From positions 1 to 64,000 of the forward strand of contig JAOTON010001947.1 in the NCBI GenBank assembly GCA_034440635.1: 64,000 nt of DNA, given 5' to 3'. Positions 23,799-32,212 of the stretch are shown one piece after another (positions within the stretch are counted from its first letter, which is position 1; every line of letters begins with the position of its first letter). The notes beneath the pieces were generated by a model. It was not told the origin of the DNA, ran no database searches, and saw nothing but the letters and a program-made list of their open reading frames with translations. A program made the translations under genes and the position numbers. Source of the DNA: Lepas anatifera (taxonomy: Eukaryota; Arthropoda; Thecostraca; Lepadidae).

Positions 23799-26700
23799 CT
23801 CCAGCGTGGGGAACAACACCAGCTCGGGTAGCGTCATTGTCACTTAGGCCGCCCACATAGGCTCTCAGCGATAGGTTATGGGCGCAATGCGCTGATGAAA
23901 CGGTGAAGTGCACTGGAAGGCTGATGGTCTTATCTTGATGGATGTAACCCTTTTCTCCACATGACAGCGTTTCTCTATATAACAGGCACACTGAATCGTA
24001 TCACGGTCATTAGCTTTCAGAACACTTCCTGTAATGGCTGGAAGATCGGCCTGATGTCGGGGGAGAAGAAATAGCTTTATTGGCGGATTTGTACATTTAG
24101 ATGTAGGGCGGTGTAGTAAAGTTGCTCGTCTAGAATTGTAGAGGGAATGCAAATTATGGTGATTCCCACTGCTTTTGCGGGTGTTTTGGGCTTGGTGAAG
24201 ACCTGTTACATCCAGGAAACTACAGATCAATAGATGGTCTTGTGAGCCTGCTTTCTCCGGCATATTTTCATTAACTGAATCAAACGGGGGTGTTTTAGTG
24301 TTTCCTGTGCGGTCCAATGTCTCGTGTACCTGTTAACTGTCGCCCGTGCTGCTCTGCTTCCTTTCTCGCAGGTCTGAAATGTACTTTAGTGGACCAAAAT
24401 GCCACAATCACAGGGGCTTAGGTATAGAAGAAAGCGCAGAGAGAACCACTTCAGGGCCGTTTTTCTCGCATTTGTTTTTAATGGATCGTGGGGAAAATAG
24501 TAAACATAAGTATTTCATGTCCTTTGTAAAAATGTGTACTTTGCAAGTGATTGGTTTGCTCGATTACAATAAACCTTCATAAGGTTTGCTCGATTACAAT
24601 AAATCTTCATAAGCTGAGGGTCACTTATGTCACTGGGAATCAATATGAAGAAAACAAAATGGTATCAATGGCACGTGGTTCGTCGACCGCTCTTGCGGTC
24701 ACGGCGGCGTGGATGGCAGTTCCTAGCCTGGCGCCCTCTGTCGGTAGGCGGGAAGAGCTACAACGAACTCTGGCGGACTGGCGCCTCAGCGGGGAGGCGC
24801 TGGTGTGTGACCTGCTACCCTACTTGCACCGCCGCACACCGGGTTACAGACCGGCCGGTAAGTACCAGGGCGCAGGGACCTGCTACCTCCTCCGCCGTAC
24901 ACCTCGCCGGAGGCTGGGCACATCTCGCTGCTGTTAAAGGGAATGTGGCACCTTGGTGGAATCCAGGAATATCGTGTAATTAGGGGTATTTTTAGCCGAA
25001 AATCATGAAACCGTCCATGATTTCTCTGAAAAATGTACCATGAGCTTAATATTTTGATTTTTTAAGTGTTCCTCTAGGGTGAAAAATAAACCTCGGTCTG
25101 TGGATGACGTCATGATCTGGCAACTACTACCATATTCAGTATGCTTCAAGGGCTTCAATTGGCGGATTACTCACCATGACGTCAGCGCTGTCGTCACACC
25201 CAACAGCTGACAACGGTGGTCGCCTGGCTGGGTACATGTGTGGTACATTTCAGGTAGGTTTTTAGCTTTTCTCCACGGAAATTTTGAGTTTCAAGACAAA
25301 TGATAAGTTGAGTACCGGGTTTTCCGGAATGCTTTACAGCTTGGCTATATCAGTTAAAATCACGTTATAGAGGTGCCACATTCCCTTTCAGTACCACAGA
25401 TGCAGGGAATGGGCGTGAGTGACCCGATACCGGAGCTCACACAAGTCTTACCGACTACCCAGGGGACAAGTAGCAGGGTCGATGACACTGAGTGGTGCTG
25501 GCAATATTGTTTGGCAGAGCTGGTGAGGAAGACGTGGTTCAAGTTCGTTGATAGCATGTAAAACAGGGCCTTATCGCTATATCTAGTGCTGCTTTGTGCG
25601 AACAAACCTTTAATTGGTTTATTATCCGAGAACTTTTGGTATTTGATCAGACGCAATCGCTAATGTTTGACACATAATTTGTGTTACTGACTGACTGAAT
25701 AATGCCCCTTTCGGCATATATAAGTCAGTTCTTTTGATTGGCGCTCTGTACTTGTTTGAGTGTTGCTTCTTGGTTGTGCCACTGTAAGTGCTATGTTCCA
25801 GAACTCCTGTAATCCGCAGTTGTGCAGTCAGGCATGGTGATTTACAAAGCCGTGTTGACCACCCTATTAAGTCGATGGTGGGAGGATATACTTGATAAAA
25901 CGGAGAGGAAGCAGTAATGCAATGGCAGTAATGCATCAGGTGGCGATTGCGTGGATGATGCAACTAGATTGAAACTTGGTTCTTCGCGTTAGCCCCTCCT
26001 TGTTCCCATTTCTTTCATATCACACCAACAATCGTGCCAATTGAAATTTTTCTGGTATGCTTATTCCCATTTTGAACGTGTTTATTTTGATAACGTTCAG
26101 TTATCATACACCAAACTTTCCTTGCAACGTTAGGACTGTTTCTGTTAGGTTTATTTAATTACATTCATTATCTTTGTTTAGTTTTTTTCTCCTCGTTGCA
26201 AATCGCATGACAGCATTAGGGATCGTAGACATTTTTCAATTCCATGGGCGAAACACCCTCGAAGAGAATGGTTGTTGTACACTGTTACTCTGTGGCATTC
26301 CTGTTAGGATTACATGAGATCGTCTGACCAAATAGTGCGTATTAGTGTTGAAATACTTTGTTTTTTCAGATGATGAAATTGCAAAATAAAATCTCTAGCA
26401 GATAAATTCTTGCGTGTCGATGCTTTTTCTGTCCATACATACCTTATTAACACGCGCATTGACGGGGGCGGGTACCCGCCCCCTCGGGTTTTTCGGAGAC
26501 AACAGAAAAACGGCGGCGCGTAGCGCCGCCGTACTTGGTATACCTTTTCCTCATCATTTTTACAACTTGTGTGAAAATTTTAAGGTTAGGTCATCTCAGG
26601 TCAGGTCACCAGTACAGGTCAAGTGACCCGACCTCAAAAAAGTTTAAGATAGCATAAGTCGGAGCAGGGTGAACTTATCCGATTGAAACTCATATCACAT

Positions 26701-28290
26701 AATGGCCCCACCGAGTTCTCTAACATATGTTCCGGTATTTTTGATATCGATGACCTAAGGTCAGGTACGAGGCATAACCTCTCCATTGGAAATACATGGG
26801 AAAAATGGTTTTTACGGAATAACTCAGTAACGGATGGTGATAGAGCATTTATTTTAGCTGCATTAGACTCGCCTGGGCTTTGCGGTTCTAATGATATGCA
26901 TTTTATATAATTTGACCCTGACCTGACCTCAGGTCAGGTCAAATCCTTGATTTGACCTAGCAAGGTCAAATTATATATCATTCGATTCCGCTTGCTAAGA
27001 GGATTCATATAGTTCAAGTTGTTTTGCTCTATCTTTACTTGTTCAGATGTAATGCCCGAAAAACTGAATTTTACATGTTATCCCTATGACGGGCATGTTT
27101 TGACCTCTCGTGACCTTAAATGTGACCTGACAAAAAAATGGTCCAAATATTTTCGATGGAGAAGTCGATGGGCAGCCCAACGCCGTTTACCGTTTTTCGC
27201 TACCTACCGTGGTTCTCGAGATCTTAGGGGCGGGTACCCGCCCCCCGTCAATGCGAAGGTGGCTCAGACCCCCGTCAATGCGCGTGTTAAGTACACTATA
27301 CGCATTTGCATGTGTTGCGTCAACTGCAGGGCTATGTTTGTACGTGTATTTCCAAGCATCCTTCGGGTGCTACAATATCTCAATGCTACAATACCCTTTA
27401 GTGTTCAGTCACGGTCAAGTATGGCTAAAAACCTCTACCTTATTTATTGGTGAAAATGTAAAGAACTATTTGACCTATTTATAATGACGCCCATAATAAT
27501 TTTGCCTCCGAACAGAAGTAGCTTAATCGAACGTGCAATTTCTTATGTATGCGGAAGCATAGCGCTGTACCATTTTTACGGCTGACGGGATGGTTGTGTA
27601 CCTGTTCTACAGTTTCTTGTCTTCCCAATCATGACGTGGATTTATATCGGAGACTTCATCAGCCGCAGTTGGCCAGGTGGGACAGAGTTCGGGTGACGGG
27701 CAGTTTTTGGTGCTGGACTCCAACTGCTCACTGCCGTTATTCATACTTATCCGAATGTCGATCAGCAATGCATCAGAAGTAACAAATATGGCGACCGCAA
27801 GCTCTCAAAGAACTAGACAGTTTTACGACATCCTGGACGTGTCGAATTTCATGCATATATCATGTGGAATCGGTTGTGACCTTGAATTAGCTAAGTCGTA
27901 GACATACCTTATATTTTCATTCATACTTTTTCACTTGGAATCGTGGTACAAATGGCCAGGTTGCGTGGCGCACACATATCGCTTAGATCCAGCGCTCCAT
28001 TTTAAACGAAGACTGATTTTAGTCGTTAGTCCAATCTAGGTCGTTTTACTTATCCATCGTTGACGGCGCATTTTTATTTTTACTTTCATTCTGATCCTCA
28101 GCCTTTGGCTTCGATAAATCAGTAGACTCCTTTTATTATAGTCAAACACCCGGTAGTGGCCGCGTCGTGTTGCATGCGCTACATCAGTTCATCACGCCGC
28201 TACAAAATAGATGCTGTGCTTGGCAGTGGCGCTTGTTCCGACGACGAAGTTATGTCCGATTCCATCAACATTGAAGAGTACGGCGACTAA
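15337..28290 (+). CDS. RAD17: RAD17 checkpoint clamp loader subunit, split gene (overall span)
   Basis: Rad17 replaces RFC1 in a five-subunit clamp loader that places the 9-1-1 ring (Rad9-Hus1-Rad1) on damaged DNA, which lets ATR signal; it acts in the nucleus. I read ten exons by eye: 15337-15591, 16371-16518, 17010-17199, 18191-18319, 19817-19890, 20731-20841, 21187-21339, 22180-22406, 23267-23406 and 24727-24857. All nine introns have GT-AG ends and every phase matches. They encode about 511 residues counted from the ATG at 15361. A last exon (about 28188-28290) supplies the acidic tail. Motifs in order: SFEE, LAVHRGKVEEVERWL, GPAGAGKSA, LLDELPN, FVLSD, SSGDVRAAINALQF, SLGLFRALGKIIYAKR, DWQ, AARGVMFS, DLLPYL, SINIEEYGD. 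The segment after DLLPYL is not found. The family is usually 600-680 residues. Confidence 0.88.
16081..16407 (+). repeat. 37-bp tandem array of the exon 2 splice acceptor
   Basis: Nine copies begin with AGTCCGTTCCTGCTGCTGAC or a close variant, at 16081, 16118, 16155, 16192, 16229, 16266, 16303, 16335 and 16371. Spacing is 37 bp six times, then 32 and 36. Most copies are preceded by a pyrimidine run and CACAG or CAGCAG, so each unit is a complete acceptor plus the first codons of the P-loop exon. Only the last copy continues into the real exon. The array lies in intron 1. Confidence 0.92.
16371..16518 (+). CDS. RAD17: RAD17 exon 2 (P-loop)
   Basis: It reads SPFLLLTGPAGAGKSA, then LRLQVLEWVCP and DVFRAD. 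GPAGAGKS is the Walker A ATP-binding loop, with Lys at about residue 91, and LEWVCP matches the family's QEWINP. Entry phase is 0, matching exon 1, and the donor GACG|GTGAGC leaves phase 1. The start is the last of nine repeated acceptors. The acceptor at 16266 is also in frame and open, and would add 35 residues. A strong donor-like GTAAGT lies at 16408, within the GKS codons. Confidence 0.9.
17010..17199 (+). CDS. RAD17: RAD17 exon 3 (Walker B)
   Basis: It reads EPWEGPGDTV, then LRRFADFLLRANRYSS and GRLVLLDELPNALVF. FADFLLRANRY matches the family's FQEFLLRATKY, and LLDELPN is the Walker B region (family IILVEDLPN), here with Asp-Glu in place. It takes two bases to complete the split Glu codon from exon 2 and ends CTCAG|GTGAGT in phase 2. 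Confidence 0.9.
18191..18319 (+). CDS. RAD17: RAD17 exon 4 (sensor 1)
   Basis: It reads RYGRGARSPCVFVLSDGGG, then SISVFPDRVQRELGMHQIT. CVFVLSD matches the family's LIFIISD sensor 1 strand, and VFPDRVQRELGM matches LFPKEIQEECSI. The acceptor is GGCGGCAG, the entry base completes AGG (Arg), and the donor CAC|GTGAGC leaves phase 2. Confidence 0.88.
19817..19890 (+). CDS. RAD17: RAD17 exon 5
   Basis: This 74-nt exon reads FRPVANKQLVMAMERVLEAE, then TTTA. It corresponds to the family's SFNPVAPTIMMKFLNRIV segment just after sensor 1. The single entry base makes ACT (Thr) with exon 4 and the donor GCAG|GTAATT leaves phase 1. The match is modest, but position, length and both phases fit. Confidence 0.75.
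19885..20045 (+). repeat. Degenerate repeat of the exon 5 donor
   Basis: GGTAATTACTGG, which begins with the last base and donor of exon 5, recurs at about 19939 and 19983, and as GGTAAATGCTGG at about 20015. GGACTATTACTGG at about 19921 and CAGCTGCAG words lie between. Spacing is irregular, about 30-50 bp. Confidence 0.7.
20288..20450. repeat. Short repeat with CTTAAG-centred GC-rich hairpin
   Basis: GGGGGGGCTTAAGCCCCCTC forms a perfect short hairpin at about 20310-20332. The block starts AGTGGCGGCTAC and ends GACCCGCCACTT, a weak inverted terminal pair shared in style with the GTGGCGGATC-type repeats at 34733-35098 and 57045-57500. It sits in RAD17 intron 5. Confidence 0.5.
20731..20841 (+). 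CDS. RAD17: RAD17 exon 6 (sensor 2 helix)
   Basis: It reads SAAHPGRAALEELAAASSGD, then VRAAINALQFLSENKA. SSGDVRAAINALQF is the family's CSGDIRSAINSLQF, the lid-domain sensor 2 region whose Arg contacts ATP in clamp loaders. Two entry bases complete GGA (Gly) from exon 5; the donor GCAG|GTGCGA leaves phase 1. Confidence 0.92.
21187..21339 (+). CDS. RAD17: RAD17 exon 7
   Basis: It reads EGAPKKRARGLAAGG, a basic stretch that may act as a nuclear localisation signal, then SRDASLGLFRALGKIIYAKR. The second part matches the family's KDVSLFLFRALGKILYCKR, the start of the collar domain that packs against RFC subunits. The acceptor is TTCTAG, and the donor AAGC|GTGAGT leaves phase 1. Confidence 0.93.
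22049..22180 (+). repeat. About 31-bp tandem array ending in the exon 8 acceptor
   Basis: TCAGGTGCCACTCTGTGATA-type units start at about 22051 (as TCATG), 22081, 22113, 22144 and 22176, spaced 30-32 bp. Each carries GTCCRTCAG|G-like acceptor sequence, and the last one is the acceptor used for exon 8. Confidence 0.85.
22180..22406 (+). CDS. RAD17: RAD17 exon 8
   Basis: It reads GTGAEPPLPTALSAQRRAPL, then ATLVAHLHHNYADFCPRLEE and ADHLSHADLLTADWQ. LVAHLHHNYADF matches the family's LFNLYLHQNYIDF, and LSHADLLTADW matches LSFADILSGDW, the conserved collar-domain core. Entry bases GT complete CGT (Arg), and the exit is phase 0 at CAG|GTAACC. Both edges of this exon are inside tandem arrays. Confidence 0.93.
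22398..22789 (+). repeat. About 35-bp tandem array of the exon 8 donor
   Basis: Eleven copies of GACTGGCAGGTAACCCACTC or variants follow one another. The first is the last three codons of exon 8 plus its donor. Nine copies keep the splice-like GGCAG|GTRAYCC intact; one has GCGGGTAAT and the last GCCAGGTAACC. Every second unit tends to read ACACGCTCT and the others ACACCCTCT, which suggests higher-order duplication. Confidence 0.93.
22790..23266. other. RAD17 intron 8, non-repeat part
   Basis: No coding frame is visible. It ends with a CCTGGCGGCAG acceptor. Confidence 0.5.
23267..23406 (+). CDS. RAD17: RAD17 exon 9
   Basis: It reads LRSSTLAYGGSVAARGVMFS, then SVGFRQFSQPRLSSVEEQYQ. STLAYGGSVAARGVMFS matches the family's REYSTSIATRGVMHS, and the QPRLSSVEEQYQRR part corresponds to the HKPQWFLINKKYRE segment. 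Entry is phase 0 after GGCGGCAG and the donor GCAG|GTAGGA leaves phase 2. Confidence 0.9.
23385..23825 (+). repeat. 86-bp repeat of the exon 9 donor, with GA microsatellite
   Basis: The exon end GAGGAACAGTACCAGCGCAG with its donor GGTAGGACTTCTG recurs with the cut point at 23406, 23492 and 23578, exactly 86 bp apart. A fourth copy at about 23687 is degraded (AACGTAGTTAAG), and a fifth ends near 23825 (AACAACACCAGCTCGGGTAG). A (GA)n microsatellite of about 70 bp (about 23728-23800) has expanded inside the last unit. Confidence 0.92.
23826..24726. other. RAD17 intron 9, remainder
   Basis: No gene is visible. A 30-bp tandem duplication of GTTTGCTCGATTACAATAAA lies at about 24555-24613. The intron ends GTTCCTAG before exon 10. 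Confidence 0.5.
24727..24857 (+). CDS. RAD17: RAD17 exon 10
   Basis: It reads SLAPSVGRREELQRTLADWR, then EALVCDLLPYLHRRTPGYRP. CDLLPYL matches the family's TQLLPYLALL. One entry base makes AGC (Ser) with exon 9, and the donor CCG|GTAAGT leaves phase 1. Without splicing the frame would run on to the TAA of the MITE flank at 24935-24937. Confidence 0.85.
24809..24911 (+). repeat. 68-bp partial duplication of the exon 10 end
   Basis: GACCTGCTACCC...CCGCCGCACACCGG in exon 10 (24809) recurs as GACCTGCTACCTCCTCCGCC at 24877, just after the donor. The copy is imperfect, and it lies in the intron. Confidence 0.75.
24934..25390. mobile_element. TTAA-flanked MITE, copy A
   Basis: The inverted ends are AGGGAATGTGGCACCTT and its complement. 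The left flank is TTAA (24934-24937) and the right flank TTCA (25387-25390), a mutated TTAA. Interior words such as TAATTAGGGGTATTTTTAGC are shared with copies C and D. TTAA target duplication is typical of piggyBac-type transposition. It lies in RAD17 after exon 10. Confidence 0.88.
25392..25561 (+). CDS. RAD17: Possible RAD17 exon starting at the MITE edge (tentative)
   Basis: The MITE end CATTCCCTTTCAG makes a good acceptor, and the two entry bases TA restore the phase left by exon 10. The frame reads VPQMQGMGVSDPIPELTQVL and is open to a stop at 25559-25561. A strong donor GTGAGT at 25415 could instead end a 23-nt microexon. I see no convincing match to the Rad17 family, so it may be chance. 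Confidence 0.2.
25562..26446. other. Intronic stretch, no feature seen
   Basis: No domain-bearing frame and no clear repeat. If the missing Rad17 segment exists, it would be expected between here and 28187. Confidence 0.4.
26447..27290. mobile_element. AGGTCA-rich TTAA element with GGGTACCC ends
   Basis: TTAA flanks (26447-26450 and 27287-27290) border the inverted ends CACGCGCATTGACGGGGG. Next to each end is the palindrome GGGCGGGTACCCGCCC. The inside has GGCGGCGCGTAGCGCCGCCG and many AGGTCA/TGACCT half-sites, with TGACCTCAGGTCAGGTCA at about 26924-26942. There is no transposase frame. It is a non-autonomous element, about 840 bp, lying in the last RAD17 intron. Confidence 0.85.
28188..28290 (+). 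CDS. RAD17: RAD17 last exon (C-terminal acidic tail)
   Basis: The frame reads SSRRYKIDAVLGSGACSDDE, then VMSDSINIEEYGD and TAA (28288-28290). DSINIEEYGD closely resembles the acidic Rad17 tail (vertebrate ENIIIEDYESD), a conserved motif needed for 9-1-1 binding. RRYKIDAV may match the family's HFGRLKMEAL. The start after CATCAG is my choice; CTTGGCAG ending at 28226 is an alternative. Both take one entry base, so at least one exon is missing between exon 10 and this one. Confidence 0.72.
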
Positions 28291-29100
28291 CTCGACGTGG
28301 GCCTTCCAATGAATCTCCAACACAATCTTCCGGTCGCTGAAAATGGTGGCAGGACTCGCATTACGCGGTCGGGCGGACCCGTGTCTCCTGTGTCGTTCGT
28401 GAACTGTGATTGTTAATAACTGCGTTATTTTACACGGCGGCCTGTGATCATGCTGTTGCTGCATAAATTAAATGTTGTCTACCTATGTTGTTTGATGTCG
28501 TCGGGCGAAGCTGTTTCATCTTTTGCTGAATCAATCCTGTGAAATCTTCAGCTGGACATTTAGTGAAGTGTGTGGACCGAAAAGTGCTGAAGGGTACAAA
28601 TGTGTGAGCTGGCCTCTAGCCACAGTTTTAGTTAGCTACACGAGGTAGTGAAAGTTGTTTGCCATCAGAGCACGGCACGTAACTCGAACGGAATATTGCG
28701 TGCCTGAGTATTTCTCTGTGTTATCGCTGAACAATGTTGGGAGGAGATGAACAGGCCTTCGCGCCGTTCCGTTCTGGTAGGCCTGGCACTAACTGAGGAC
28801 GCGGAGGGCTACCATTGGGAAGAGTTCACCTAGCGCCATATTCTGTGAAGCCCGCTTCAATCTTCCCAAACTCGTTCTTCAATCTTCCCCCACCCGTTTC
28901 CAATGTACACTGGTCGCCCGAAAATACATATCTGAATTTTTATTTGTGGTCTTACAGAGGGCCAATTGGTTTACTAGTGATGTATTTGGTTCTTTCACCA
29001 ATGCGTTTTTCGACTTCCTGACACCTGCCCAATGGTGAGACCTTTTCCCATTCCCCGCTCTCGGAAGAGGAATTTCGGGGAACTACTACTGTTTATTCAT
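28291..29100. other. Downstream of RAD17, no feature seen
   Basis: The 3' untranslated region should begin here. I see no clean AATAAA; the nearest word is ATAAATTAAATG at about 28464. No gene is visible. Confidence 0.4.
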
Positions 29101-29104
29101 ACCC

Positions 29105-29275
29105 CACCTTACTGCACAGTGTGGTGGGCTGCTGTCACCGGGACAAGGCCAAGGATACACTAGGGTGCCCGCCCTTGGTCCAACGGGCTCCGGGATTTGA
29201 ACCCGGGACCTTAGTTCAGAAGTTTGACTCAGTACCCGTAAGTTACACTGGGCCGCTGCCCTATTGGTGCTCGTT
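29105..29275 (-). mobile_element. tRNA-derived SINE
   Basis: On the minus strand GGTTCAAATCCCGG is a B box (T-arm) of a tRNA-like RNA polymerase III promoter. An A-box-like AGCGGCCCAGTGTAACTTAC lies upstream, and a non-tRNA tail follows. The acceptor stem is not paired, so it is a SINE and not a tRNA gene. Confidence 0.65.
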
Positions 29276-30054
29276 GCGACCGCCGTTCTCCCCAATGACG
29301 TTGTTCGAGCCGTCTTCACTGGTGTCCAGCTTCTCCTCGTAGCCTTTGAGGTTATCAAAACCCGCATTCTTAGCAGTGAGTTCGGCAGCATGCTTAGTGA
29401 AAGCTTCATGGCCCTTGAATACATCGTTCTAGTCTTCGATGATATTCTATATATTCACTAGGGAATATTCATGGCATTAGGAATCAGTGCATCGGATTTC
29501 CATGTTTTCCTCATCACGAGAAGAGCAATCTTGGCAGAATTTGAACGGTAGTTTACCGATCCTAGGAATATTGGAGAACTGGCGAGAGAAACTCGTCAAA
29601 AGTCAAGCCTTTCTGGTTGAAGGTGCGCTGAGTATATGTGTACAGAAAATCTTCAGAATAGGGTTTTGTAATACGTGAATTAGAAATAACCTGCAAAAAC
29701 ATGACAGCAGCGATTGTTGTGAATCGGTGACGAGTTTTACTCCGATCAGTGCTGGACCAGCTTCAAATATACCCCTTACCTGACCTGCTTTGTTGCTGTA
29801 AAGTTGGGCAGGGTTTTTCATCTGCTGGCTGGTTATTCAGACATTTGTTCATTTTTTTCTCGCTCCGTACCTTTTTTCTCAAAAGCTGCCATTACCTCTA
29901 TACGAAGAAGAAACTAGTGCAATCATGCGGCTGAATGGTCTGGAGTTCTGCTCAGAGCATTGTGATGTATCCCGTTTCCATGCACAGATACAATGAGGCT
30001 GCCAGAGGTGGGAAAGCAGAGGTCTCAGCACGAGTGCTCGTTACCTCGCTTCAC
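29276..30054. other. Gene-free stretch
   Basis: No recognisable frame or repeat. Confidence 0.4.
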
Positions 30055-30420
30055 CTTAAGGCGGCCTAGCACACACAAACACACCTCGCTTCACCTGAGT
30101 GAACCAATGTCGGGCCAAGGACGGCCGCTCCTTTCGCGCCGGCCGCTGACGGGGGTGCTCAGCGGCGGCGGAAGTAACAGCACGATGAATCAGAGCCGCA
30201 CCAAATTTGTGTTCCCTGAAACGGACACCATTGGCGGTCGCTGTGGCACGAGCCGCCATTGACTGTGCCGGTACCAAACCGAGAGTGGCCGGCCTCACCA
30301 CCGCACAGGAAAAAGGGCCGGGGCGGCCCAGTCGCCTAGGATGGCGCCCAGTAGCGGCCGTCCTCGTGTCACGTTCACTCGACTTGGTTTGGAATTGTTG
30401 GTCCACCACAGCGCAAAAAC
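30055..30420. promoter_or_regulatory. CpG-rich patch, possible promoter or first exon
   Basis: The patch is much richer in CG dinucleotides than its surroundings. It contains an ATG (30108) with a short open frame starting MSGQGRPLLSRRPLTG on the plus strand and a long open frame on the minus strand. Neither shows a domain. It could be the 5' end of a gene that I cannot follow. Confidence 0.25.
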
Positions 30421-31130
30421 CATGCCCCGGGAAGAGTCCCAGAGAGATTATATGTCAATACCAGCCGCTTTCTTTCAACTTCTCCGATCTGCTATCTGTT
30501 GTTTGTGGATGAAGTGACCGGACGGCGCAATGGGGACTGGACGTCGCCCGCCTTCACTTCTGGTTCTCGAACTGACGGTTGAGTATAGAGACGAGCAACA
30601 TGATGCCTATTCGGCGCGACTCCGACGTGCATGAGATCATGGAAGCGCTTGTATCGAAGTCACCTAATTACTCATATACGGCTGACGATGGATGGCCGGA
30701 GTGGACCTGCAATCTCAGCAATTCTAAAAGTAGTTATTAGCACACTGAGTCAAAAGGGTGCAAGGTGGTACCGGACCTTGACCCTCCTCCCCTCAACCTT
30801 CTCGAATTTGTGAAAATACACGGGGATGTATGCTCAGGGTTTTCTTATACACGGTGTTCTAAAAGTAAGTGAAACACTTCTTATGCTCATAAGCTGAGTC
30901 ACAACTCTAAAGAAGCGAAAGAAACACCAAGCAATACGAAACTCGCTCTGCTGTGGAAATTCGTTCTACCAGGGCATACACAGATTTATTCCATTCAGGG
31001 TGACACACCAGCAGTTTTGCCACGTGGCCTCATTTTTGTATGCCGACGCTACTCAGCGTCCTGGACAACGCTGAGAGGGCCATTTGCAGCACGGCAGCAT
31101 CGACTTAAAGATTATGAATATTAGTTCTCT
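30421..31130. other. Gene-free stretch with a mariner-like end
   Basis: No gene is visible. TACACGGTGTTCTAAAAGTA at about 30850 resembles the end of a Tc1/mariner-type element, but no partner end is clear. Confidence 0.3.
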
Positions 31131-31320
31131 CTTCACCAGACTTGTTGAGTCGCGACTCAGAATCAGAGTCCATATATCGTCTCGAGTTTTGTTCAAGTCA
31201 GAGTTGAATCGCTTTACTTTGGGATCTGGGTTGGGCCAGAGTCCACTCAATTTCTTGTCTGATGGAGTTGAGTCAGAATCAGAATCAGTCTCCAAGTCGT
31301 GAACCAGAGTTGATTCGACT
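31131..31320. repeat. GAGTCA/GACTCG degenerate repeat, copy 2
   Basis: Runs such as TTGAGTCGCGACTCAGAATC and GAGTTGAGTCAGAATCAGAA. The composition is the same as at 15041-15215. Confidence 0.6.
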
Positions 31321-31796
31321 GAACACCTAAATGTTTCGAATGTGTATTCTCAAGAGGCTGCCTCATGAAAATAAACTTATTTTTGAGAATCTCATATTAC
31401 TATTTAGTGATTGTAAGTTATTTATTATTTTCACTTTCACACCGGGGCCAGCCAATAAGGAGGAGATGCCGAGACACCGTGGTAGAGTATTGGGCATCCA
31501 CACCTCCAGCCGCAGTTCAGTCGAGGACAGCAATAATAAATGGGGACTTCCTTATCCCCAATACACCTCTGCATCAAGTTGAGAGTTGGAAACACCTTGT
31601 AATTGTATTATAGTGATTGGCAAATATTCGCATTTGAACACCAATCATCATCAATGTGTTTCGACTGAAGTATTTGCCAACATCTAATGATAGGATGAGA
31701 GGTTAAGAAAAGGACGCGAAAATATGTTGCACTCTTATCTTCTGATTTTTTTGGACATGCAAAATTATCATACGATGGACAGTTCTACAAAAGTAC

Positions 31797-32085
31797 CGTT
31801 CTTCAGGCATAGGCGGATCCATGATTGCCGATCAGGGGTGGGGGGTACCTTGCGGGGGGCGCCATCCGGACCAGGGGTACCCCCACTTTTGAACGGCAAA
31901 ACCTATCAGGTAGGCGCAAAATCCTATCGGTGGGCGCCGATTTTCGTATCCTGGAGGGGGGTGGGAAGTGATATTTTAGGGGTCGCCATCGACCGTTCAG
32001 GGGGGCGCCGTGACCATTTCAGGGGGCGCCGAGGGTCGGGGGGGGCACGTGCCCCCTTTGCCCCTCTGGATCCGGCTATGTCTTG
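31797..32085. repeat. GC-rich GGCGCC dispersed repeat, copy 1
   Basis: A block bounded by GGCGGATCC and GGATCCGGC, with repeated GGGGGGCGCC and GGTGGGCGCC words inside. A related inverted copy lies at about 55965-56235 (shared: cgatcgacc-type words, TTTTCGTATCCTGG against CCAGGATGCGAAAA). It is probably a non-autonomous element. Confidence 0.6.
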
Positions 32086-32149
32086 AGGGTGTCTCAAATA
32101 ATGCCTCTTGAATTATTATGAGAAACAATACAAACTGATATAAAACATG

Positions 32150-32212
32150 CTACACTTATTATTATTGTTATTATGGTGATAATGATTATTATTATTATTG
32201 TTGTTATTATGC
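32150..32212. repeat. (ATT)n microsatellite
   Basis: Imperfect TTATTATTATTG and ATTATTATTATTGTTG units. Confidence 0.75.

Noticed and set aside
23611..23991. Minus-strand frame with a long Ser-Leu run
   Set aside because: The SLSLSL stretch is the translation of the (GA)n microsatellite in RAD17 intron 9.
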